Shown one piece after another: positions 7,900 through 17,583 of a stretch of 64,000 nt of DNA (its first letter is position 1; the number at the start of each line of letters is the position of its first letter). The notes beneath the pieces were generated by a model. The model saw only the letters and a list, made by a program, of their open reading frames with translations, ran no database searches and had not been told where the DNA came from. This DNA is from CATOSD01 sp965226695. Its GTDB lineage: Bacteria > Chloroflexota > Dehalococcoidia > Lucifugimonadales > CATOSD01. Location of the stretch: the NCBI GenBank assembly GCA_965226695.1, contig OZ245405.1:930001-994000 (forward strand). Reading direction: 5' to 3'. A program made the position numbers and the translations under genes.

Positions 7900-8418
7900 A
7901 TGACGGTCTGGGTAGTCAAGGGCGGCAGGGTCGGCGAAATGGAAGATTTCGCCCTTCAGCAGGGAGTCGCGGTTATAGACTTCGGGCTGGAGCGGAGTGT
8001 CACTGACTTCGCCGACAGGACCGCGCTGCACGACCAAGTCCCCGCTTCAGCCGCGAACCAACTTTGGCGTTTCGCCCATGAAATGCGTGAAGGCGACATT
8101 CCTCGCTCGAACTTCGACCAAGACTTGCTCTTCTCAATGGGCGCCGCACAGACTGTCTCCCAACCCAGGGCTGGTGACGCCGAAGACCGCGCATTCGACA
8201 GCAACTTGGATGAGCAAATCCAAGACCGGATTGTCAGGCAAATTCAACGGAAGTTCACAGGGAACTAGCTGGAACATCTTGTGGCGAGCATTCTGAAAGC
8301 GTCCGGTTACAGCACGCTGGAAACGCGGCCCGGCCCTGATTCTGGAATCGACATAGTGGTCGGCAAAGGTAAAATGGGATTCGGTGAACCTAGACTGTGC
8401 GTGCAGGTGAAGTCTGGC
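7900..8418 (+). pseudogene. decayed Mrr-family restriction endonuclease
   Basis: The first 65 residues (MTVWVVKGGRVGEMEDFAL through LWRFAHEMREGDIP) match the N-terminal domain of Mrr-like type IV restriction enzymes. The frame then jumps to the segment before the nuclease domain (FDQDLLFSMGAAQTV), so the middle domain seems deleted. An in-frame TAG at 8266-8268 interrupts the gene. The same frame resumes with LEHLVASILKASGYSTLE and the PD-(D/E)xK core (GIDIV then CVQVKS). Homology stops at 8418, 29 bases before the convergent kinase gene. Type IV enzymes cleave modified foreign DNA. With an internal deletion, a nonsense codon and a lost C-terminus, this copy should be inactive. Codons are less GC-rich than in ftsH, as expected for an acquired gene. 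Confidence 0.8.
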
Positions 8419-8446
8419 CGCGCCCCTCGAGGCGCCGCCCCCGCCG

Positions 8447-10867
8447 TCAGTCCGGCCCCGCGTTCCCCTGCCCCTCGTCCTTCGGCATCCGGTACCCGAC
8501 ACGGGCCTCGGTGAAGATGTACGTGGGGTTTTCGGCGTCGTCCCGCAGCTGCCGGCGAAGCGTGCTTATCACGGTGCGTATCGGCCGCACGTCGCCGTCC
8601 GGCTCTGCGCCCCATACCCGCTGCAGCAGGTGTTCGTAGGTCACCACGCGCCCGGCGTTCGCCGACAGCTCCACCAGCGTCCTGAATCCGATGGCCGTCA
8701 TCCGCAGGGGCCTGCCGGCAATGGTCACGCGGCGTTCGGCGTAGTCGATGGTCAGGTCGCCCACGGCGTACACCCCCAACGGTTCCGGCATCTCCCGTCT
8801 GCGCAGGGCCGCCTCGATCCGGGCCACCAGCTCCGTAGGAGAAAACGGTTTGACCACGTAGTCGGCGGCCCCGGCCTCGAACGCCCTCGCGATGATCTGG
8901 TCCTGGCCGTAGGCGGACACAAAGACGATCGGCGTGTTGCTCGTCTCCCGGATCTCCTTCATCAGCTCGATCCCGTCGATCCCCGGCAGCATCAGGTCCA
9001 GCAGCGCCAGGTGGGGTTTCTCTTCCTCTATCAGGCGGCGCACGTCGCCGGGGTCCACGCTGGCGATCACCGCGTAGCCCTCCTTGACGAGGGCGTTGCT
9101 TATGAACCTGAGCGCCTGCGGGTCGTCGTCCACCGAAAGAATCCGCACCTGTTGTCCGGCCTCCTGCTGCCGCACGAAACGGCTGGAGATCCGGGTGGGC
9201 GGCGTCGGTGACACGCACCTCCCAACGTCGACCGTCGGCAACGTGAACTTGAACTTCGCGCCCAGGCCCGGCCCGTCACTCTCGGCCCAGATGCGGCCCC
9301 CGTGCGCCTCCACTATCCCCTTGCTGATGGCAAGGCCCAGCCCCGTGTCTCCTCCCTTGTCCTCCCCCTCGATCCGCGAGAACTTCCGGAACAGGTACGG
9401 CAGGCTCTCGGCGGAGATGCCCCTGCCCTCGTCGGAGACCGACATCGTGACCTGGAAAGCCTCCACGACGGCGGTCAAGTGAATGGGCGAAGACTCCGGC
9501 GAGTGCCGCGCCGCGTTGGACAGCAGGTTGCCGAGCACCTGCGCCACGCGCGACCTGTCCGCCAACACCCAGGGCAGCTCGGTCGGGAGGTCGACTTGAA
9601 GGGCGTGCTTGTGTCCCCCGATCCGGAAGGCGCTGCCGGCCTCGTTCGCCAGGACAGCCAGCTCGGTAGGCTCCGGGGAAACCGAAAGCGATCCCGTCTC
9701 GATGCGAGCGACGTCCAGCAGGTCGCTTATCAGCGAGCGCATCCGGTCGGTCTGGGAGTCGATTATGCGAAAGAACTGAACTGCCTCCGCGGGGTTCAGC
9801 GCGGCGGTGGGATCCAGCAATGTGGTGACCGAGCCCTTGACCGTGGCAAGGGGAGTGCGCAGCTCGTGGCTCACCATCGCCAGGAACTCGGCCCGCAGCC
9901 TTTCGAGCTCCTTCAGCGCCGTCATTTCCTGTAGGGTGACAACGCAGGTCTCGACCTCGCCGTCCTTCCCCAGTATCGAGGTGGCGTTCATCAGCGCGGA
10001 CACGCTGCGCCCGTCGGGCACCCGCACGACTATCTCCTCGGCCCGCACCGTCTCGCCCGAGCTCAGCGCCTGGGGCATCGACAGCTCTTCCAGGGAGATT
10101 TCGCGCCCGTCGGCCCGCTGTATGGTAATGACTTCTAGAAGGTCCTCCGGCGAAGTGTCGGGATCTTTCAGGTTTTCGAAGATTCTCGCCGCCTCCCCGT
10201 TGAACGACAGCGGCGCCCCCGTTTTCCCGTCGAAGACGGCAACGCCCACCGGCGACGTGTTTACCAGCGTCTCCAGGTAGCTCCTGGCCCGCTGCTCGTC
10301 CAGGTGGCGCCGGGCGTTGGTGATTACCAGCGCCGCCTGGGAGGCGAACATCACCAGGGTCTCCTCGTCCTCCCTGCTGAACTCACCTCCAACCTCCTTC
10401 TCGCCAAGGAAGATGTTGCCCACGCTCTCGCCCCGGTGGCGAATCGGGGCGGCCAGGAAGGAGGGCGAGGGGCTCATGGGCATGGGTGAATGAAAGTCGG
10501 GCAGGCCCAGAGACCTCGTGTGGGCGTGGAAGTCCGCCAGCCGAACCGGTTCCTGGAGACTGCTGAAAAAGCTGAACAGGCCATCCCCCTCCGGCAACTC
10601 CCAGAGCAGCTCGGCCTGGTCGGGGCTGATGCCCGAAGAGAGGAAGTCCTCTATCCCACCGGCATAGTCTAGCAGGGTGAGCACCCCGTAGCGTGCTCTC
10701 GTAAGCGCCCGCGCGGAGTCCAGGACACCCTGCAGGACCGTGTCGAATTCCAGGCTCTCGTTGATGCGGAGGCTGGCCTCGCTAAGCCTCGACAGCCGGT
10801 CCCTGAGCGCATCCGTCTCGTCCCTTAGGGCCTGTATCTCCCGGTCGCGGTCGGCTTCCCGTGCCAT
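8447..10867 (-). CDS. hybrid sensor kinase fused to an OmpR-type response regulator
   Basis: 806 residues from ATG 10867, with GGAGG at five-base spacing. Order of parts: short coiled coil; GAF domain (about 30-200); PAS domain (about 205-330); HisKA with the phosphoacceptor in MVSHELRTPL; HATPase with N box NLLSNAARHS and G boxes DEGRGIS and GLGLAI; receiver domain with VDDDP acid pocket, LLDLMLPG aspartate and VVKPF lysine; then a winged-helix OmpR-type output domain (RRVTIAGRPLRMTAIGF to the end). There are no membrane segments, so it is a cytoplasmic sensor. The chain could sense a ligand, phosphorylate its own receiver and bind DNA directly, making a complete two-component pathway in one protein. 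The signal is unknown. It is flanked by the mrr remnant and a surface-protein locus, with no obvious target operon. Confidence 0.88.
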   Translation of the reverse strand: MAREADRDREIQALRDETDALRDRLSRLSEASLRINESLEFDTVLQGVLDSARALTRARYGVLTLLDYAGGIEDFLSSGISPDQAELLWELPEGDGLFSFFSSLQEPVRLADFHAHTRSLGLPDFHSPMPMSPSPSFLAAPIRHRGESVGNIFLGEKEVGGEFSREDEETLVMFASQAALVITNARRHLDEQRARSYLETLVNTSPVGVAVFDGKTGAPLSFNGEAARIFENLKDPDTSPEDLLEVITIQRADGREISLEELSMPQALSSGETVRAEEIVVRVPDGRSVSALMNATSILGKDGEVETCVVTLQEMTALKELERLRAEFLAMVSHELRTPLATVKGSVTTLLDPTAALNPAEAVQFFRIIDSQTDRMRSLISDLLDVARIETGSLSVSPEPTELAVLANEAGSAFRIGGHKHALQVDLPTELPWVLADRSRVAQVLGNLLSNAARHSPESSPIHLTAVVEAFQVTMSVSDEGRGISAESLPYLFRKFSRIEGEDKGGDTGLGLAISKGIVEAHGGRIWAESDGPGLGAKFKFTLPTVDVGRCVSPTPPTRISSRFVRQQEAGQQVRILSVDDDPQALRFISNALVKEGYAVIASVDPGDVRRLIEEEKPHLALLDLMLPGIDGIELMKEIRETSNTPIVFVSAYGQDQIIARAFEAGAADYVVKPFSPTELVARIEAALRRREMPEPLGVYAVGDLTIDYAERRVTIAGRPLRMTAIGFRTLVELSANAGRVVTYEHLLQRVWGAEPDGDVRPIRTVISTLRRQLRDDAENPTYIFTEARVGYRMPKDEGQGNAGPD

Positions 10868-11085
10868 GGCACCTCCTCGAATCGAATGCGGGCCGCCGCG
10901 CCTCACGGCGGCCTAACAGGGGACAAATCCGGGGCAATCGGGGGCATTGTCTCACATATCACGGAACATCACAAGAACTAATGCGAAAATGCCGTTGATC
11001 CTTACGGCCATCTAACAGCGCTAGTGTGTAATGTCGCCCGTAACTCTCTGGGGCTGAGGGCTTGAGCTTGAGTTGGGGGCTTGAA

Positions 11086-11964
11086 TTGGCAGCGCTGAAT
11101 CGAGAGAACGAAGAGTACGGCCGAAAAGTGGCGCGCGGCTACCCGCGCCCCGCGGCGTCCATCCCGCTTGCGCTGATCGCGACGTTCGCGCTGCTGCTGT
11201 TCGGCGATGGCGGCGTGGGCCGGGCATAGACTGCTATAGCCCTGATCGAGGTGCAGGGCGGCGGGGCACAAATCGTCTTCGAGGGCGAGAGGGCGCTGGG
11301 TTTCGCCACCGCCGCATCGGTTGGGACCGGCTATGACGGCAGGGTGGTGACCAAGGTCGAGCTGCGTATCAAGCCCGATGATGCCATGGACGCGAGTCGG
11401 ACCGCGACACCGCCCGGGCTTGCGATATGTGAGGCGGATAGTGACGGCGACCCCACCGGGACGTGTTTTCCGTTGAGAGCGCCCGGCAGAGTGCAAATCC
11501 CGACTGCGATGACGAATGGGCAGGAGGTGACGTATAGAGCTCCCGGTCCCGGGCACTTCCTGGCAACTGACGCTGAGTACACGCTGCATTTCACAGAGAA
11601 CGGCAGCACCCATGCCATGGGTATTCATCACCTGGATGCGTCGGGTAACGACGGTGAGGCTGTGTCCGTAGCCGGGGCGTTCGCCAACGTGATGCGGGAA
11701 CTGGGGCCCGGCGATGCGTGGCGCGGCAGTTCCTCGAACGTCGCCTGGGCGCGCATCACCGGCTTTGTCGGCGACGTGGGCGACAGCCCTTTCCTGGTGA
11801 GCAACGTCGGACAGGCCCTCGACGGCGAATCGATGCTGGCGACTACCCTTGACTTGGTGCAGTCCTTTACCACCGGGACTTTCAGAGCGGGCTATCTGCT
11901 TACCGGCGTCGAGCTCAACCTTTCAACGGGTCACTCTAGTGGTTCGTCCAACCCCCCACGGTGA
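11086..11964 (+). pseudogene. surface protein 1, N-terminal part (signal peptide, anchor-R-like domain)
   Basis: First of four fragments of one broken gene. TTG 11086 opens a frame with a signal peptide (SIPLALIATFALLLFGDGG) closely resembling that of the next gene (LLVFGDGGVGQAQA). An in-frame TAG at 11227-11229 lies at the expected cleavage site, where the paralogue reads GQAQA, so CAG to TAG is the likely change. The frame stays open from 11230 to 11964 and includes SFTTGTFRAGYLLTGVEL, typical of choice-of-anchor R surface proteins. It ends where a run of six C (11950-11955) lacks one base: with seven C the reading would pass straight into TVTLHSGS of the next fragment. An automated start at GTG 11251 would give a protein without export signal. 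Confidence 0.75.
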
Positions 11965-12680
11965 CGCTCCACAGCGGGTCCGCAACGGGAGCGGTTTTGG
12001 CCGCGCTCAACGGTGCCCGGGCGATTACAGGTCCCGGCAACTATGCGTTCACAGCGGCCTCGCCCGTCCCGCTCCCCCGGTCGACCGCCTACTGGGTGGT
12101 GGCCGAGGGCGGCGGGGCCGGTTTGAGTTGGAGAAGTGTAAATTCAACCAGCTCGGACATAGGTAGTGCCGCAGGATGGACGATCGCCGACAACGGCGAG
12201 TTTCGGACTGCAACTTCGACCGGCCCCTTCACTGAATTCTCATTCGGCCCTATGTATCTTCGCGTCAACGGCGTGGTCGTCAACTCCCTGGCCAGGGGCG
12301 CGCCCACGATCACCGCGCCGAACGTGTTCCGCGTGCCGGCGACGCTGGGCGTTACTTTTCTCGGTATCACCGATGCCAGCGGCACCACGAGGATCGCCGA
12401 GACCGCTAGATACAATTGGCGGCGATTCCCCGGCTGTGGCGGGTTGACTCCGGAGGTGGCCAGCGTCGGGACGGGCCCCACCTACACCCTGACCGACGCC
12501 GACGCTGGCAAAAGAGTGTCTGTCCAGGTCTGGTTCATCGACGACGTCGGCTACAGCGAGGGCCCACAGAATAAAACCACCGGCGCGCCGGTCACCGCGG
12601 CGGCACACTGCGCGGCGCCCACGTTGACCGGCGGGGCGTCGTTCATCGAGGAGGATCCGTTCGCGGTGGCGGTTGGGTAA
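11961..12680 (+). pseudogene. surface protein 1, second fragment
   Basis: Continues the anchor-R-like domain (VTLHSGSATGAVLAALNG, STAYWVVAEGG, GWTIADNG) and then an Ig-like segment (ARYNWRRF, YTLTDADAGKRVSVQVWF). The frame ends at TAA 12678-12680, where one extra base in GGTTGGGTAATGAC separates VAVG from NDGSVSPFAYG of the next fragment. No independent ribosome binding site or start is evident, so it is part of the same broken gene and not a gene of its own. Confidence 0.75.
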
Positions 12681-15135
12681 TGACGGCAGCGTCTCGCCGT
12701 TCGCGTACGGGTACAAGTCCGTCTCCGGCGTGGGGTGTACAAGCGTAACCCCGTTCACCACGCTTACAGGCGGAGACCACTCGATCTCGTCCATAGTCAC
12801 CGCCGGGAACAGCTTGATCATTGGACTGGAAAGCGCCCTGAGCGCCATCGACAAGAGGACGGTGGCCCTGCACGTCTGCGATCAGGCCTACGCCTTCAAG
12901 TCCGGGTCCGACTCAGGCTCCACTTACACATTCACAAGCCCTTCCCAGAACTGGTTCGGCCACGCCGAGCGGATGGTCTACCTGAGCCAGGACACTGTCG
13001 TGCCGACGTTCGTCGAAGCCAGGATAAACGGCACGTCGCTGGTGATGACGTTCAGCGAGGACCTGGGCGCAGCCGCCTCTCTCGCAAACGGCGCCTTCAC
13101 GGTGAAGAACGGTATGGGTACGACGCAGACGCTGGGCGGCACGACCTCAATCTCGGACAGCACGGTGACACTGACGCTGGCCACGGCGGTGGCGAACACG
13201 GATACGGGCGTGAAGGTCTCCTACACCAAGCCGATGACGGGCACGGCCAACAAGGTGGTCGACAAGTTCGGCAACGAGGTGGCGACCTTCGGCGACCAGG
13301 ACGTGAACAACGCGCTCGCGGACAGCACCCCGCCGGAGTTTGCCGCCACGGACGCGGCGGTGCTGGCCGCCGATGGGCTGACGCTGACGCTGACCTTCAA
13401 CGAGGCGCTGAAGGCGTCGTCCGTGCCGGCGACTTCGACGTTCACGGTGGAGGCGACGCCCGCGGGAGGCAGCGAGGCGGAGTCGGCGCTGGCGTCCAGC
13501 GGCGGCGTGACGGTGAGCGGCAGCACGGTGGCGCTGAAGCTGGCGATCCCGATAGCGCACAACGACGGCTCGGTGAAGGTGAGCTACGCGAAGCCGGGAA
13601 CCGGCTCGGTGATCGAGGACGCGAACGGCAACGACGCGGCGGCGTTCGCGGACCAGAACGTGACCAACAGCAGCACCATCCCGCGCGTGAGCATCACGGC
13701 GGTGTACCCCGACGCGACGCCGGGTATAGCGATTCCAAGGTTCACGCTGACGTGCTCGCTCATCAAGAGCAGTTTGACGGTGTGGGTCGACTTCGCCGGG
13801 GAAGGCAACTACACCAACGCCGGGGCATTCGGTAACCCCAACTTCGAAACGCATACCTTTCGCTTAGAACTCCTTGAACTCACCACCGAAATGGGCGGTC
13901 CCCTGACAACCAGGGTGCGCGAGAGCGACAGGTATCTACCGGCTCTTCCGCCCAACAACGTGGCCACCGTGCAGGTGAAGGTGCCGAGCTCCGGCCTCGC
14001 CGTGGCGGTCACGCACCAGCAGGACGCCTACTCCGTCACCGAGGGCGACTCGGTGACTGTCGGCACGGTGTTCACCACCGCCCCCATCGACTCTGTCGCG
14101 CAGCCCAGAAGCTCACTGGTGTTCGGTCTCGACACCGAGGACGGGACAGCTTCATCATCAACCGACTACGACGGCTTGTCGGAAACCCTGGAGGTCCGGG
14201 ATAACGAGTGGACTGCCGCAGGCACGGTGTTGACGGCAACCAAGACTTTTACACTTCAAACCAGAGAGGACGATGAGTACGAAGGCGATGAGACTATCAC
14301 TCTGAGGAACATGAGATTCCATAATGTGTTTGTGACTCCTGCTCTGGTCGACCATCCTCCGGGCGCCGAGACAGCCACAGTCACCATCGTGGACGACGAC
14401 CCCCTGGGCGTGTCGAACATCGAAGTGACGTCTACGACGACGGGGGGCTACTACGACATATCGGACACCATCCAATTCAATGTCGAGTTCAACGGCGCGG
14501 TGACGGTGACGGGCACGCCGCAGTTCGCTTTCGAGCTGGGCGGGCAGACGCGCCAGGCCTGGTACCTGTCCAAGACGCCGTCCGGGGAGCTGGTGTTCAC
14601 GTCCACGATCTATAGTGGCGACGACCACGACGGCATCTCCTGGGTGGCCAACTCGCTGGGCCTGAACGGCGGGACGATCAAGTTCATGCACACGGACCCG
14701 GCGAAGCAGGTGAATGCCGACCTCTCGCACCCCCCGCAGGGGGCGCTGCCGAGCCAGAAAGTGGACACCACCAAGCCGAGCCTGGCGTTGGCGTTGGGGG
14801 TGGGCGCCACGCTCACGATGACGTTCACCGAGGCTCTGAACACCGCGGCCCCGGCGACCTCGGCCTTTACGGTGAGGGTGGGCGGCGGCACGGGGACCAA
14901 CCCGACCGCAGTGACGGTGAGCGGCCGCGTGGTGACGCTGACGATGGTCGCGGAGTTCCCGGTCGGGCAGACGGTAACGGTGAGCTACGCCAAGCCGTCG
15001 ACGAACCCGATCAAGGACCTGACGGGAAGGAGGCCGACGCCTTCAGCAACCGGAACGTCCTCACCGCGCCCCCCGTCGAGGTGGGGTTGGCATTCGGGTC
15101 GCACCTGTACACGGTGGATGAGGGCTCGACGGTAG
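12673..15135 (+). pseudogene. surface protein 1, repeat region (SwmB-like and Calx-beta-like domains)
   Basis: The longest fragment. It has three SwmB-type beta-sandwich repeats, recognised by LVMTFSEDLG, LTLTFNEALK and LTMTFTEALN. Each is closed by a strand such as KVSYTKPMTG, KVSYAKPGTG or VSYAKPSTN. Between repeats 2 and 3 lie Calx-beta-like stretches (SVTEGDSVTVG; DTEDGTASSSTDYDG) with acidic, probably calcium-binding residues. Such arrays form stiff extracellular rods used in adhesion. True homology ends near 15030. There one base is missing in GACGGGAAGGAGG, so the last ~35 residues are out of frame and DAFSNRNVLTAPP continues in the next fragment. Confidence 0.75.
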
Positions 15136-16084
15136 AGGTGGAGTTCTATCTGAACAGAGACCCGGAGCGCACGTTCACCATTCCTATCTGGAAGACGTAT
15201 GACGGCGGGGTGGGCCTTGGCGACTTCAATTTCCCGGACGAGGTGACGTTCACCAGCGGTGAGATATTCAAGAGGCTCATGTTTACCGCGACGCAGGACC
15301 AGCAAGACGAAAACGGGGAGCGTGTGGGGTTGAGGTTCGGGACGCTGCCTCCCGGGGTTACTCGGGGCAATCCCTCCGAGAGCACGGTGTACATCATCGA
15401 CGACGACGGAGCGGGAGTCAGCGTCTCCTCCAGCACCATCAGCGTGGCGCGAGACGAGAGCGAGACGTACACGCTGGTGCTGGCGACGCAGCCCACCGGC
15501 GACGTCACGGTCACCCCGTTGTCCAGGGAGGGACGCGTGACGTTCTCTCCGCCCGCAATCACCTTTACGACCAACGACTGGGACATGCCGAAGACGGTCA
15601 CGGTGCGAGCGTCCGCCGGTGCCGGGGGCATTGACACGATAGCCCACACCGTGAGCGGCTATGGGCATATCGCCGTGGCTTCTCCGGTGCATGTGACGAT
15701 CACGGGGGCGTCGGGGCGGACCACGCAGCCCGGCGCTGCGACGTCCGGCAGAGGCGGCGGCGGTGGCGGAGGATTCGGCGCGGCTCTCGCCACGCCTACC
15801 CCCACGCCAACGCCTACGCCCACCGCGACGCCTACGCCCACCGTGTCTCCGACGCCGACGCCCATGGCGACGGCAACGCCCGCCGCGACTCCGCAGCCCA
15901 CGGCCACTCCGCGGCCGAGCGCCACGCCCACGCCACAGCCCACCGCTGCCGCGACGCCCACGCCTGCCCCGGAGACCACGCCTGAGCAGGCGGCGGCCCG
16001 CCGTGGTGGCTGTGGCTGTTGCTGGTGCTGCTGGCCGTAGCCGCCCGCGGCAACACCCTCCCCGCGACGAAAGACTTTAGATGA
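15081..16084 (+). pseudogene. surface protein 1, C-terminal part (Calx-beta, Pro/Thr stalk, broken anchor)
   Basis: Carries another Calx-beta-like domain (YTVDEGSTVEVEFYLNR; VTFTSGEIFKRLMF). A Gly-rich linker follows, then a Pro/Thr stalk of TPTPT repeats (about 15790-15990) that would span the cell wall. The open frame ends at 16040 with a Cys/Trp-rich nonsense tail. Adding one G to the G/C-rich run near 15998 restores PPWWLWLLLVLLAVAA, the same membrane anchor as the next gene. The stop then falls at 16082-16084, overlapping the next ATG as ATGA. That overlap is strong evidence for the restored frame and for original translational coupling of the two surface genes. Confidence 0.75.
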
Positions 16085-17411
16085 CGTTTAGGAATCGAAG
16101 TAACGAAGACTATCACCGGAAGGCGGCCCACGCTTACGCCGCGGGGTCGTGCGGCTATCCGCGTCGTCTGCCGTCCGTGCTGCTGGCGCTCGCCGCCGCG
16201 CTCGCGCTGCTCGTCTTCGGGGACGGGGGCGTGGGGCAGGCCCAGGCGAGCGTGGCACTGGTGGGCAATTTCGGGCAGCCCGGCTCTAACCCCGCGCCCG
16301 TCTCTCAATACGACTTTGCCCAGGCGTTCACCACGGGCAGCAATAACTACGGATACACACTGCGATAGATCGACTTTCGGATGGTGGTAAAACCGGTAGC
16401 CACCAGTGCTCCCAGGATCACGCTGCACAGCGGGAGCACGACCGGAACCATGGTTGCAGCCTTCGGGCCGCCATTGGTCTCTGTGTGGGGCTTGGTCAGC
16501 TACTCGCCAATCGGGACCGTCAGGTTGGCGTCGTCAACCGAATACTGGGTGGTGCTCGACGGAGACTCGCCCAACGTCTGGGTGGATCGAACCAGGTCGA
16601 ACCGCGAGGACGGCGCGCCGGTAGGCGGTGCGTCTATCGCGGACGTGGGCCAGATCCGGCCCGCGAACAGCACCGGCCCTTTCGCCGACATGGACGGCGG
16701 TTTATCCCTCAAGATAAGGGTCATGGGCGTTAGCGCAAACTCGCCCGCCAGGGACGTGACGGACTCCCGGAAGTCAACTACAAGCCCGACATCCACATCT
16801 ACGCCGATTGCAACAGCGACTGCAAAGCCACCGCCACCGGCGCCAGCTACGCCGACCGCGACGCCCACCGCCACGCCGCGAGTCCTACCGCTACGCCGAC
16901 CGCGAGTCCTACCGCTACGCCGACCGCGAGTCCTACCGCTACGCCGACCGCGACGCCCACCGCTACGCCGACCGCGGCGCCCACCGCCATGCCGACCGCG
17001 ACGCCCACCGCCCTGCCGACCGCGACGCCCACCGCCACGCCGACCGCGGTGCCCACCGCCACGCCGACCGCGAGTCCTACCGCCACGCCGACCGCGGTGC
17101 CCACCGCCACGCCAACCGCGACGCCCGCGCCGGCCCGGACGCCGTCGCCCGCGCCCGCCGCCGCCGCGACGCCCACGGCGACGTTCACACCGTAGCCCGC
17201 GCTGGCGGCCCTCTCGACGGCAGCGCCCACCACGTCGCCGCGTCCTGCCGCTGCCACGACGCTCACGCCTGCTCCAGAGGCCACGCCTGAGCAGGCGGTG
17301 CCGGAGCAGGCGGCGGGCCCGCCGTGGTGGCTGTGGCTGCTGCTGGTGCTGCTGGCCTCGGCGGTTGCTGCGGGCGGATACATCTACTGGCACACACGCC
17401 GCGGCCCTTAG
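16081..17411 (+). pseudogene. surface protein 2, choice-of-anchor R type, broken
   Basis: A shorter paralogue: signal peptide (VLLALAAALALLVFGDGG), one anchor-R-like domain (VSQYDFAQAFTTGSNN, RITLHSGSTTG, STEYWVVLDG), a Pro/Thr stalk and a C-terminal membrane anchor (PPWWLWLLLVLLASAVAAGG, then a basic tail ending HTRRGP). Three lesions are visible. There is TAG at 16366-16368 in an otherwise continuous frame (YTLR-stop-IDFRM), a four-base deletion near 16880 inside the repeat DNA, and TAG at 17193-17195 in the stalk. Because of the four-base deletion the frame from 16381 runs on, by chance, into the downstream protease, giving a spurious fusion. It probably decorated the envelope together with surface protein 1. 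Confidence 0.75.
16850..17140 (+). repeat. short tandem repeats encoding a Pro/Thr stalk
   Basis: Imperfect 18- and 24-base units based on ACGCCGACCGCG followed by ACGCCCACCGCC or AGTCCTACCGCT. One unit near 16880 is four bases short, which shifts the reading frame. Such arrays are prone to slippage. Confidence 0.8.
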
Positions 17412-17583
17412 CCGCGGCAACTCCCTCCAGGCGGGGGGCGCCCTCTACCATATCTCCCTCCCCGCGAAAGCGGAAATCCAGAGGGCGCCCCCCGCCGCAT
17501 CCCAGTACCCGCCCCCGCCGCCTGCACCCCACCAACTGAAACACCCTGACGCAGATTCACACTTCCTTGACAATAGTGTGATA

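Noticed and set aside
16850..17140. CRISPR array
   Set aside because: Units are coding Pro/Thr repeats without unique spacers. No CRISPR array is seen anywhere in the window.
8266..17195. Genome-wide reassignment of TAG to an amino acid
   Set aside because: TAG ends many intact genes here (ftsH, both luciferase-like enzymes, the first CoA transferase, E1-beta), so it works as a stop.
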